A stretch of DNA of 64,000 bases, taken from assembly GCF_009746625.1 (NCBI RefSeq), contig NZ_VWXL01000058.1, forward strand, positions 1 through 64,000, read 5' to 3'. Shown here piece by piece: positions 7,356 to 15,215 of the stretch. How positions within the stretch are numbered: position 1 is the stretch's first letter; each line of letters opens with the position of its first letter. The DNA comes from Caproicibacter fermentans (GTDB taxonomy: Bacteria > Bacillota > Clostridia > Oscillospirales > Acutalibacteraceae). Both the position numbers and the translations under genes were made by a program. The notes beneath the pieces were generated by a model. That model saw only the letters and a list, made by a program, of their open reading frames with translations, was not told the DNA's origin and ran no database searches.

Positions 7356-9218
7356 TTGAGGCAATCATTCAGGCGGCTTTTTCTCGTCCCGCTGCTTGCC
7401 GCCGGGATTCTGCTGTCCGGCGCTTCGCCCGCGTTCGCGGCCTCCGCTGCGCCGGTTCTGTCGCTGACCGCGATGCCGAATCCGTCCGGGAACTATGTGG
7501 CGCTGAACTGGACAAACAGCGACAAAAACCAACCGTACAGCTATATGCTCTATTCTAAGTCTGCACATGAATCGACCTTTCAGAGCATTCCCGCCAAAGA
7601 CAGCGCGAAGGTTCTGAACATTTATCCAATCGTCGCGCCAACCGTTTCCTTTACGACATGGCAAGGCAAAAATTACACCCTTCCGAAGTCGGCATCCCTC
7701 AAAATGTGGATGGAAACGTCGAATGAATACGATCCCAAAGGCTACGGCAAGGGTCTCATTTCCGTGGATACCGTGTCGATTGCCGATTTCAACGCCAACC
7801 CGGACACTTACCTGAAAAATGCGGATGGCAGCTACAAATACGACGTTCTGTATTTCGGCGCGTGGGATGCTTTCGCAAGTCAGGATTTGTCCGCCGCAGC
7901 CGAAACCAAGGCAGACGCTTTTATCAAAACCGGGCGCGGCGTCCTGTTCGGGCATGACACGATGGTAGACAACGACCGAATTTCCATGCCGAATTTTTTC
8001 GAGCTCGCCCACTACTGCAATATTCAGACCATCCCCAAATACACGATACTCGGCGGTACACAGATCACAGTTGCCAAAAAGGGCCTGCTCACCAACTATC
8101 CGTGGAAAATCGGGAATGTGGGTACGGTCCTGAATGTTCCGATGTCTCATTCCAATCAGCTTGCTTTCGGGGATGTCTGGATGACGTATCAGCAGCCATA
8201 CACCTATAGCGGCAGTACAGAAGCCAACGGAACGAACGGGCAAGGCACCAACACCTTTTATCTGACAAGCTGGTCTAACTGTGCCATGATTCAGACCGGC
8301 CATTCCGACGGCGAGGCCACGCCGGACGAACAGCGCGTTACGGCAAATACTCTGTTTTACCTTGCTCAGATTACAACCGACACAAGCTGGAACGACCACA
8401 AGGGGCAGGATCTGGATGCGCCGGACGAGCCGGCAATTTCGGGCGTTACGCACAATTTCGGCCGAACGCAGTACACCGTCAATTATTCTTCGCAGGACAA
8501 TGCGACCGGCTATCAGTATTATGTGGAAGCCACCGGCCAGAACGACGGCGTGAAATATGATTCTCCGGTTATATCGACATCCCTAAAAACCGGGATGAAG
8601 GGTTATTCCATCGTGGTGGACAACAATCCCGATACCGTCCCTGACGGGAGCATTACCACGACATCCAGCAGTTACACTTTCCCTCGTCCGTCAGGGAGCA
8701 GCTTTTACATTCATATTGCCGCCGTGGACAACGCCGGGAACATTTCGGCTGTCACGCACTATCATACGGACGAGCTGGTATCCGTAACACACCCGATCAG
8801 TATCGGCTATTCCATTGACCCGAACAGCGATACGCCGTTCACCGCACCGGATATTCCGATTACCAACCATTCCACTTTCCCTATAAAGGTTTCCGTCGCG
8901 GGCCTGAAAGCAATTTCCGGTATCGGTGACGCCGCCCCCACGTCCTTTTCGGATTGGAACAGCCTGACGGCGGCACAGACCGGAAGCAGAATCGCGCTCG
9001 GTGTGGGGATCAGTAAAACCACCGGTTCCGGCTGGACGGCGGTTGACCGGGAATCTCCCGTTTACACGGGTGATCTTGTTTCGGAAGTGCCGTTGGGAAC
9101 GCTCGGCGCGAATGGAGCGTCGGGGAATCTGGCGCTTACCGCCAAATTCGGTTTGGCATGGGCAAACGCGAAAACCGTTTCCCATGAACTGACGCTGGAT
9201 TTCACGATTGCGGACTGA
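7356..9218 (+). CDS. Secreted DUF5057-like surface protein (620 aa)
   Basis: A TTG start at 7356 follows GAAAGGGGG. A signal peptide (to about residue 28, ...SPAFA) is followed by a fibronectin-like region and a long domain containing KMWMETSNEYDPKGYGKGLI, YDVLYFGAWDAFASQDLS and GRGVLFGHDTMVDN, matching my memory of the DUF5057-type proteins of clostridial elements. The last ~150 residues (SVTHPISIGYSIDPN ... LALTAKFGLAWANAKTVSHE) repeat the whole domain of the preceding secreted protein. A strong inverted repeat (TTGGCCGGG/CCCGGCCAA, about 7305-7327) lies in the leader. The role is unknown; the placement suggests a surface factor of the transfer process. Confidence 0.8.
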   Translation: MRQSFRRLFLVPLLAAGILLSGASPAFAASAAPVLSLTAMPNPSGNYVALNWTNSDKNQPYSYMLYSKSAHESTFQSIPAKDSAKVLNIYPIVAPTVSFTTWQGKNYTLPKSASLKMWMETSNEYDPKGYGKGLISVDTVSIADFNANPDTYLKNADGSYKYDVLYFGAWDAFASQDLSAAAETKADAFIKTGRGVLFGHDTMVDNDRISMPNFFELAHYCNIQTIPKYTILGGTQITVAKKGLLTNYPWKIGNVGTVLNVPMSHSNQLAFGDVWMTYQQPYTYSGSTEANGTNGQGTNTFYLTSWSNCAMIQTGHSDGEATPDEQRVTANTLFYLAQITTDTSWNDHKGQDLDAPDEPAISGVTHNFGRTQYTVNYSSQDNATGYQYYVEATGQNDGVKYDSPVISTSLKTGMKGYSIVVDNNPDTVPDGSITTTSSSYTFPRPSGSSFYIHIAAVDNAGNISAVTHYHTDELVSVTHPISIGYSIDPNSDTPFTAPDIPITNHSTFPIKVSVAGLKAISGIGDAAPTSFSDWNSLTAAQTGSRIALGVGISKTTGSGWTAVDRESPVYTGDLVSEVPLGTLGANGASGNLALTAKFGLAWANAKTVSHELTLDFTIAD

Positions 9219-9247
9219 ACCATCCGTACAGAAGGGAGTGATACAAA

Positions 9248-10129
9248 ATGGCAGTTTTTCGTGTGGAGCGGACGCGGGATTACACGGTCATGAGCAACCA
9301 TCACCTGAAAAACAGGGCCTTGTCCCTGAAAGCGAAAGGGCTGCTGTCCGTGATGCTTTCCCTTCCGGACGATTGGGATTACACCACGCGGGGCCTTGCC
9401 TCCATCTGCCGCGAGGGAGTGGACGCCATCGGAAAAGCGCTCAAGGAACTGGAAAACGCGGGCTATATGGAGCGCCGCCAGCTTCGCGGCAAAGACGGGC
9501 GCATCACGGACACCGAATACACCATTTATGAGCAGCCGCGCAAGCCGCCGGATACGCCTTTCCCGGATACGGATTTACCAGATACGGAAAAGTCGTATCT
9601 GGATAACCCGGATATGGGAAAACCGGATACGGAAAACCTCGCGCAATTAAATACTAAGGGAACTAATATTCCTAAAAAATCAAATACGTATGGAGTAAAT
9701 CCTTATCAATCCAATCCGGTAGACCGAAAGCCGGAAGCCGACGCACCGGCTGATTCGATGGATGCGACGGATGCCTACCGCGAAATCATCAAAGAGAATA
9801 TTTCCTACGACGTTCTGCGGCAGAGGTGCGACCCGGAACGCCTGGATGAAATCGTGGGCATCCTGCTCGACACCGTGTGCAGCCGAAAAAAGGAAATCCG
9901 GATCGCCGGTGAGAATATGCCCGCCGAAACGGTAAAAAGCAGGCTTTTGAAGCTCGACGACGGCCACATCGAATACGTGCTGGAGTGTCTGGACAAAAAC
10001 ACCGCCGACGTCCGCAATATCCGAAACTACATCCTTACCGCGCTGTATCAGGCTCCGACCACCATCAGCAGCTACTACTCGGCGCTGGTCAATCACGACA
10101 TGTACGGAAACGGCCCACCCGGACGGTAA
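9248..10129 (+). CDS. Replication initiator-like protein, DUF6017 C-terminus (293 aa)
   Basis: ATG 9248 follows GAAGGGAGTG. The N-terminal ~95 residues form a winged helix of the replication-initiator type (NRALSLKAKGLLSVMLSLPD, then TRGLASICREGVDAIGKALKELE). A low-complexity linker of short PDT repeats (residues ~98-130) precedes a C-terminal helical domain (YREIIKENISYDVLRQRC ... NYILTALYQAP) of DUF6017 type. Such proteins are plasmid and element replisome organisers. With parAB and topB it indicates that the excised element can replicate. Confidence 0.8.
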   Translation: MAVFRVERTRDYTVMSNHHLKNRALSLKAKGLLSVMLSLPDDWDYTTRGLASICREGVDAIGKALKELENAGYMERRQLRGKDGRITDTEYTIYEQPRKPPDTPFPDTDLPDTEKSYLDNPDMGKPDTENLAQLNTKGTNIPKKSNTYGVNPYQSNPVDRKPEADAPADSMDATDAYREIIKENISYDVLRQRCDPERLDEIVGILLDTVCSRKKEIRIAGENMPAETVKSRLLKLDDGHIEYVLECLDKNTADVRNIRNYILTALYQAPTTISSYYSALVNHDMYGNGPPGR

Positions 10130-10186
10130 ACGTCCCGCGCAGGCTGTTTTTGTACCCAACAAAAACCGGAAAGGAGTAATTTCACC

Positions 10187-10552
10187 ATGAAACGACCCCT
10201 CGCATACATCACCGCCCCGTGGGGCGCGGATGAAATGAAAAACACCGAGGACGCGGCGCGGTACTGCCGCAAGGTCTATGACGCGGGCTTTTCGCCCATC
10301 TGCCCGGTCCTGTTCCTGCCGCTTTTTCTCAACGACGCCATTCCGCAGGAGCACAAGGACGGCGTTGACATCGCCTGCAACTTTCTGCGCCGTGCCCATG
10401 TGTTGGTGGTCTGCGGCAGGAACGTGGACGAAACCGTGAAAAACGACATCGCCACGGCGGAACGGCTGCACATCACCGTCACTACGCTGGACGGCGTCCT
10501 CACCGTCAAGGGACAGGGCCGGGAAAAAGGCGCAGAAAAGGAGCGGAGATAA
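10187..10552 (+). CDS. DUF7768/DUF4406-like nucleotide-binding-fold protein (121 aa)
   Basis: ATG 10187 follows AAAGGAG. The sequence PLAYITAPWGADEMKNTEDA, then YDAGFSPICPVLFLPLFLND and VLVVCGRNVDETVKNDIATA, resembles the nucleoside 2-deoxyribosyltransferase-like fold of DUF4406/DUF7768 proteins often carried by mobile elements. Enzymatic activity is not shown; catalytic residues are uncertain. It is followed after one base by a small ORF, so the two are probably co-translated. Confidence 0.7.
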   Translation: MKRPLAYITAPWGADEMKNTEDAARYCRKVYDAGFSPICPVLFLPLFLNDAIPQEHKDGVDIACNFLRRAHVLVVCGRNVDETVKNDIATAERLHITVTTLDGVLTVKGQGREKGAEKERR

Positions 10553-10553
10553 C

Positions 10554-10778
10554 GTGCCGGACTATCAGAAAATGTACCACTCGCTGTTCAACGACGTGAC
10601 CGACGCCATCTCAAAGCTCCAGCAGGCGCAGCAGAAAACCGAGGAAATGTACATGGACAGCAAAGAAACCGTCCTCACACCGTTCCTGAAAAAGGGTGAG
10701 AAAAAAAGGCCGGACAGCCGGTCCGACGGGAAACCGGCTCCGGTAAAGAAAAAGCCGCCTTCCCATGATGAACGGTGA
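10554..10778 (+). CDS. Small hypothetical coiled-coil protein (74 aa)
   Basis: The GTG start at 10554 is preceded by AGGAGCGGAG and lies one base after the previous stop. The N-terminal half is helical (DAISKLQQAQQKTEEMY); the C-terminal half is a basic, proline-rich tail. The family is common in this class of element, but I know no function for it. Confidence 0.65.
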   Translation: MPDYQKMYHSLFNDVTDAISKLQQAQQKTEEMYMDSKETVLTPFLKKGEKKRPDSRSDGKPAPVKKKPPSHDER

Positions 10779-10815
10779 CGGATGGCGAGTTTTCTCATGG
10801 CAGGAGGTGTTTTGA

Positions 10816-11307
10816 TTGCAGGAAGAAATAGAAAATCGCTCCGTGACACTCATCATCAGTGGCACGAAGCTCACGGGCCGAGTGCTCAAAATGGCGATTA
10901 CCAAGTATCTGGCTCACCGGAAAGAAAAGAAAAACTCCAAGGCCCGCACCGGTCCCGTGGTCCCCCACGGCAGGCAGACGGTGAAGCAGCTTGTCGGGCA
11001 GAACGCGGGCGTATCGAACATCGAGATTACCGACAGCAACATCCGCTCTTTTGACCGCGTGGCGCGGAAATACGGCGTGGATTACGCCGTCAAAAAAGAC
11101 CGCAGCGTTTCGCCGCCCAAATATCTTGTCTTTTTCAAGGCACGGGACGCGGATGCCCTCACCGCCGCTTTCACCGAGTTTACGGCAAAAACGGTGAACC
11201 GGGCGAAAAAGCCCTCCGTCCTCTCACGTCTCCGGCAGTTCAAAGATCTGGTCAAAGCGAATACCGTTGACCGAGTAAAACATAAGGAACAGGAGCGAAC
11301 GCGATGA
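10816..11307 (+). CDS. pcfB: PcfB-family conjugation protein (163 aa)
   Basis: The TTG start at 10816 follows GGCAGGAGGTG. The pattern ENRSVTLIISGTKLTGRVLK ... GRQTVKQLVGQNAGVSNIE ... FDRVARKYGVDYAVKKD, with a later YLVFFKARDADAL, fits the PcfB/DUF3801 family. In pCF10 PcfB is an accessory factor that brings the relaxase complex to the coupling protein. The stop overlaps the virD4-like start by four bases (ATGA), consistent with PcfB and the coupling protein acting together. Confidence 0.85.
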   Translation: MQEEIENRSVTLIISGTKLTGRVLKMAITKYLAHRKEKKNSKARTGPVVPHGRQTVKQLVGQNAGVSNIEITDSNIRSFDRVARKYGVDYAVKKDRSVSPPKYLVFFKARDADALTAAFTEFTAKTVNRAKKPSVLSRLRQFKDLVKANTVDRVKHKEQERTR

Positions 11308-13094
11308 AGACAAAAACAAATAAACTGCTCCTGATGAATCTTCCGTACCTGTTCGTCGCGCTTTTCGCCACCAAGTTCGGGCAGGCGTGGAGGCTGGCCG
11401 CAGGCGCAGACGCTTCCCTTAAGCTCCTGCACCTGATGGACGGCCTTACCGCCGCGTTTGCCTCCCCACTGCCGAGCTTTCATCCGACCGACCTCGGTGT
11501 GGGCGTCTTTCTCGCCACCGCGCTCCGGCTGGTGGTTTATGTGAAAGGCCGGAACGCCAAGAAATTCCGCAAAAATGTGGAATACGGCTCCGCCCGCTGG
11601 GGCAAGGCCGAGGACATCAAACCGTACATCGACCCGGCGTTTGAAAACAACGTCATTCTCACGCAGACGGAACGGCTCACCATGAACAACCGTCCCAAGG
11701 ACCCCAAAACATCCCGGAACAAAAACGTGCTGGTCGTCGGCGGCTCCGGTTCCGGCAAGACAAGATTTTTCATCAAGCCGAACCTAATGCAGTGCGATTC
11801 CAAGGATTACCCAACCAGTTTCGTGGTCACGGACCCGAAGGGCAGCATTGTCGTGGAGTGCGGGAATCTCCTGCGGCGCAGGGGCTACCGCATCAAAATT
11901 CTCAACACCATCAACTTCAAAAAGTCGATGCACTATAATCCCTTCGCGTACATTCATTCAGAAAAGGACATTTTGAAGCTGGTCACGGCGCTTATCACGA
12001 ACACCAAGGGCGAGGGCAAGGAAGGAGATGATTTTTGGGTGAAGGCCGAGACGCTGCTTTATACGGCGCTCATCGGCTACATCCACTATGAGGCTCCGGT
12101 CGAGGAACAGAATTTCGCTACGCTGATTGAATTCATCAACGCTTCGGAAGTTCGAGAGGATGATGAGGAATTCAAAAACCCCGTGGATCTCATGTTTGAG
12201 GCGCTGGAAAAGGAAAAGCCGAATCACTTCGCCGTCCGGCAATATAAGAAGTATAAGTTGGCGGCGGGCAAAACAGCAAAATCGATTCTTATTTCATGCG
12301 GCGCAAGAATGGCTCCGTTCGACATTCAGGAGCTTCGTGACCTGACGGCCTACGATGAATTGGAACTGGACACGCTGGGCGACCGCAAGACCGCCCTATT
12401 CATCATCATCTCTGATACGGATGACACCTTTAATTTTTTAGTTTCGATGGCCTACACGCAGCTTTTCAACCTGTTATGCGAAAAGGCCGACGACGTGTAC
12501 GGCGGACGCCTGCCTGTCCACGTCCGGTGCCTGCTCGATGAATTTGCCAACATCGGGCAAATTCCCAAATTTGAAAAGCTGATTGCCACCATCCGCAGCC
12601 GTGAAATCTCGGCCAGCCTTGTTTTGCAGGCGCAGAGCCAGCTCAAGGCGTTGTACAAAGACAACGCCGACACGATCATCGGCAACTGCGACAGCGCTAT
12701 TTTCCTCGGCGGCAAGGAACGCACGACCTTGAAAGAGCTGACCGAATCGCTTGGAAAAGAGACAATCGACACCTACAACACCGGCGAAAGCCGGGGCCGC
12801 GAAGTTTCCCACAGCCTCAATTATCAAAAATTGGGAAAGGATTTAGCTTCGGTCGATGAGCTGTCTGTCCTCGACGGAGGCAAATGCATCCTCCAGCTTC
12901 GCGGCGTCCGGCCCTTCCTTTCTGACAAGTACGACATCACAAAGCATCCGAACTACAAATACCTGTCCGATTATGACCCCCACAATGCTTTCCATATTGA
13001 GAAGTTTCTGTCCACCAAATTGAAACCGAAACCGGACGATGTGTTCAACACGTATTCCGTTGACCTCTCCGGGGACCAGAAAGCCGCAGAATAG
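11304..13094 (+). CDS. virD4: VirD4/TraG-type coupling ATPase (596 aa)
   Basis: ATG 11304 overlaps pcfB. Two N-terminal membrane segments (residues ~10-25 and ~55-75) precede a Walker A motif VVGGSGSGKTRFF and Walker B-like VRCLLDEFANIGQIPKFEKL, followed by QAQSQLKALYKDNADTIIGN, all hallmarks of TraG/VirD4 coupling proteins. It should receive the relaxase-DNA complex and feed it to the mating channel. Length is typical for the Tn1549-type group. A terminator-like hairpin overlaps its stop codon. Confidence 0.93.
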   Translation: MKTKTNKLLLMNLPYLFVALFATKFGQAWRLAAGADASLKLLHLMDGLTAAFASPLPSFHPTDLGVGVFLATALRLVVYVKGRNAKKFRKNVEYGSARWGKAEDIKPYIDPAFENNVILTQTERLTMNNRPKDPKTSRNKNVLVVGGSGSGKTRFFIKPNLMQCDSKDYPTSFVVTDPKGSIVVECGNLLRRRGYRIKILNTINFKKSMHYNPFAYIHSEKDILKLVTALITNTKGEGKEGDDFWVKAETLLYTALIGYIHYEAPVEEQNFATLIEFINASEVREDDEEFKNPVDLMFEALEKEKPNHFAVRQYKKYKLAAGKTAKSILISCGARMAPFDIQELRDLTAYDELELDTLGDRKTALFIIISDTDDTFNFLVSMAYTQLFNLLCEKADDVYGGRLPVHVRCLLDEFANIGQIPKFEKLIATIRSREISASLVLQAQSQLKALYKDNADTIIGNCDSAIFLGGKERTTLKELTESLGKETIDTYNTGESRGREVSHSLNYQKLGKDLASVDELSVLDGGKCILQLRGVRPFLSDKYDITKHPNYKYLSDYDPHNAFHIEKFLSTKLKPKPDDVFNTYSVDLSGDQKAAE

Positions 13095-13105
13095 TGGCTT
13101 TTTTT
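13080..13105 (+). terminator. Terminator-like hairpin at the virD4 stop
   Basis: AAAGCCGC and GTGGCTTT pair (one G-U) around AGAATA, followed by T residues. It lies about 35 bases before the Maff2 start, so transcription into the channel genes may depend on read-through. Confidence 0.5.
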
Positions 13106-13138
13106 CATATATACAACTTAAAAAATGGAGGTAATATT

Positions 13139-13354
13139 ATGAGTTTCTTTCATTCCGCAATCGGCGTTCTCCAGACCCTTGTAATCGCCCTTGGCGCGGG
13201 TCTTGCCATTTGGGGTGCAATCAACCTTCTGGAAGGTTACGGCAACGACAATCCGGGTGCAAAAAGTCAGGGCATTAAACAGCTCATGGCAGGCGGCGGC
13301 GTAGCCCTGATCGGCATTACGCTGGTTCCGCTGCTCTCCAACCTGTTCGGCTGA
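13139..13354 (+). CDS. Maff2-family VirB2-like pilin/channel protein (71 aa)
   Basis: ATG 13139 follows ATGGAGG; the longer frame from 13094 has no ribosome binding site. Two hydrophobic segments (VLQTLVIALGAGLAIWGAINLL and QLMAGGGVALIGITLVPLL) flank a short polar loop with GNDNPGAKSQG, as in Maff2 proteins. The size and two-helix hairpin resemble VirB2/TrbC pilins, and its place before the VirB6-like gene supports a structural role in the mating channel. Confidence 0.85.
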   Translation: MSFFHSAIGVLQTLVIALGAGLAIWGAINLLEGYGNDNPGAKSQGIKQLMAGGGVALIGITLVPLLSNLFG

Positions 13355-13416
13355 TGCCGACGCCAAAACACTCCGCGTCCCTATTTACGGGGGTGCGGGA
13401 AAGGAGGTGATGCCGT

Positions 13417-14286
13417 TTGGATTTCATTAAGCAGCAGATTACCGAATGGCTGAAAGAAATACTCGTCGGCGGCATCATGAACAACCTGTCGGGCATGTTC
13501 GACAACGTGAACACACAGGTCGGGCAGATCGCCTCTCAGGTGGGAACGACGCCGCAGGCATGGAACACCGGCATTTACAACATGATCCGGACTCTTTCCG
13601 AAAACATCATGATGCCCATCGCAGGCCTGATCCTCGCGTTTGTCATGACGCTGGAGCTGATCCAGATCATTACCGACAAAAACAATTTTCACGACATAGA
13701 AAGTGCCGTTTTTTTTCGTTGGATTTTTAAAACGGCCTGCGCCATCCTCATCGTGACCAACACATGGAATATCGTCATGGGCATATTCGACGTGGCGCAG
13801 AGTGTGGTCAACAGCGCGGCTGGGATCATCGTCTCCGACACGTCCATCGACATCAGCTCCGTCACGGCAAACCTTCAAACGCGGCTCATGGCAATGGACC
13901 TCGGCCCCCTGTTCGGGCTGTGGTTCCAGAGCATTTTCGTGGGCTTTACCATGTGGGCGCTCACAATCTGCATTTTCATCATCGTGTACGGCAGGATGAT
14001 CGAGATCTATTTAGCCACTTCCATCGCGCCGATCCCGATGGCGACGATGCTGAACCGGGAATCGGGCGGCATGGGCCAGAATTATCTGCGCTCCCTGTTC
14101 GCGCTGGGGTTTCAGGGCTTTCTCATCATCGTCTGCGTGGCGATCTACGCCGTTCTGGTAAAAAGCATCAGCGTGAGCACGGACATCAGCAAGGCGATCT
14201 GGACGTGCATGGGCTACACAGTGCTGCTGTGCTTCACGCTTTTTAAGACCGGAAGCCTTGCAAAGTCCATTTTCAACGCGCACTGA
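13417..14286 (+). CDS. VirB6/TrbL-like conjugal transfer membrane protein (289 aa)
   Basis: The TTG start at 13417 follows AAAGGAGGTGATG. About six membrane segments are visible (for example MMPIAGLILAFVMTLELI, ACAILIVTNTWNIVMGIF, WALTICIFIIVYGRMIEIYL, GFLIIVCVAIYAVLV). The motif ATSIAPIPMATM is typical of the CD0411/VirB6-like group of clostridial elements. It should form part of the inner channel. The stop lies two bases from the stop of a convergent cargo gene (VOC protein) that separates it from prgI. Confidence 0.85.
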   Translation: MDFIKQQITEWLKEILVGGIMNNLSGMFDNVNTQVGQIASQVGTTPQAWNTGIYNMIRTLSENIMMPIAGLILAFVMTLELIQIITDKNNFHDIESAVFFRWIFKTACAILIVTNTWNIVMGIFDVAQSVVNSAAGIIVSDTSIDISSVTANLQTRLMAMDLGPLFGLWFQSIFVGFTMWALTICIFIIVYGRMIEIYLATSIAPIPMATMLNRESGGMGQNYLRSLFALGFQGFLIIVCVAIYAVLVKSISVSTDISKAIWTCMGYTVLLCFTLFKTGSLAKSIFNAH

Positions 14287-14288
14287 TT

Positions 14289-14690
14289 TTACGGCCAAAT
14301 GACAAAACAAAACGGATGCCCCGCCGGGTCGATCATGGTTGTCCATTTATCTTCGCCGTATTGCGTCTTTGCTTTCACAGCGCCGCAGGAAATCGCATGC
14401 TGCACCGCCTGTTCCATGTGTTCTCCGTTTTTCACTGTAAAATCCAAGTGCGCCATTTGCTGCGGAGCATTCGGTTCTTCCGGCCATACCGGAGGAACAT
14501 AATCCTCGTTGTGCTGAAAGGCAATTTTGACATTACCGATCGGAGAAGAAATATCAGCCCATTCTTCGCCCTCGTCGTAATTTCTTTTCCATCCCAACAG
14601 CCGAATATAAAAATCGGATAATGCGGCAACATCTTTGCAATCCAGCACAACGGCGTCCAGCGCAATCGGCAATAAATTTTCCGTGTTCAT
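14289..14690 (-). CDS. VOC/glyoxalase-fold protein, cargo (133 aa)
   Basis: Start ATG 14690, after TTGGAGAAAATC, is preferred over the upstream in-frame ATG. The protein has the bleomycin-resistance/glyoxalase pattern: VVLDCKDVAALSDFYIRLLG, then WKRNYDEGEEWADISS, MAHLDFTVKNGEHMEQAV and MIDPAGHPFCFVIWP. Family members bind metals or sequester small molecules, including some antibiotics; the substrate is not predictable. It runs against the transfer operon, exactly filling the gap between the virB6-like gene (two bases away) and prgI. This looks like a cargo insertion. Confidence 0.8.
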   Translation of the reverse strand: MNTENLLPIALDAVVLDCKDVAALSDFYIRLLGWKRNYDEGEEWADISSPIGNVKIAFQHNEDYVPPVWPEEPNAPQQMAHLDFTVKNGEHMEQAVQHAISCGAVKAKTQYGEDKWTTMIDPAGHPFCFVIWP

Positions 14691-14759
14691 AAAGATTTTC
14701 TCCAATCTCAGTTTTCTTCCAGTATACCACAAGCCAATTCTTTTGTAGGAGGTGTTTTT

Positions 14760-15215
14760 TTGGCTTATGTTCCCGTCCCCAAGGACCTGACCGCCGTAAA
14801 AACCAAGGTCCTGTTCAATTTAACGAAACGGCAGCTTGTCTGTTTCAGCGGCGGCGCGCTTGTGGGCGTACCGCTTTTCTTTTTGCTCAAAGGGCCTGCG
14901 GGTTTCAGCGCCGGGGCCGCTTCCCTCTGCATGGTGCTCATCATGCTGCCGTTTTTCCTGATGGCCGTCTATGAGAAAAACGGCCTGCCGATGGAAAAAA
15001 TCGTCCGCAACATTGCCCGTGTGCTGTTTCTCCGGCCAAAGCAGCGGCCCTATCAGACCAACAACTATTACGCCGTGCTCGCGCGGCAAAGCCAATTAGA
15101 TAAGGAGGTGCGTCGGATTGTCAGTAAAAAAGCAAAAACCGGTCATGAGATCATTGTCCCGCGCCGAAAGGCGCCAGATCGAAGCCGCCGTCGCAAAAGC
15201 ACGGCAGACCGATAA
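14760..15215 (+). CDS. prgI: PrgI-family conjugation protein (151 aa)
   Basis: The TTG start at 14760 follows AGGAGGTG. The N-terminal VPVPKDLTAVKTKVLFNLTK is the PrgI signature, followed by two adjacent membrane segments (LVCFSGGALVGVPLFFLL and GAASLCMVLIMLPFFLMAVY). PrgI is the VirB3-like partner of the VirB4 ATPase. The virB4 start lies 98 bases inside its 3' end, so the two are translationally coupled. Confidence 0.88.
   Translation: MAYVPVPKDLTAVKTKVLFNLTKRQLVCFSGGALVGVPLFFLLKGPAGFSAGAASLCMVLIMLPFFLMAVYEKNGLPMEKIVRNIARVLFLRPKQRPYQTNNYYAVLARQSQLDKEVRRIVSKKAKTGHEIIVPRRKAPDRSRRRKSTADR

Noticed and set aside
7365-8453. 362-codon open frame on the - strand
   Set aside because: It is antisense to the secreted DUF5057-like gene, with composition typical of a GC-rich shadow frame.
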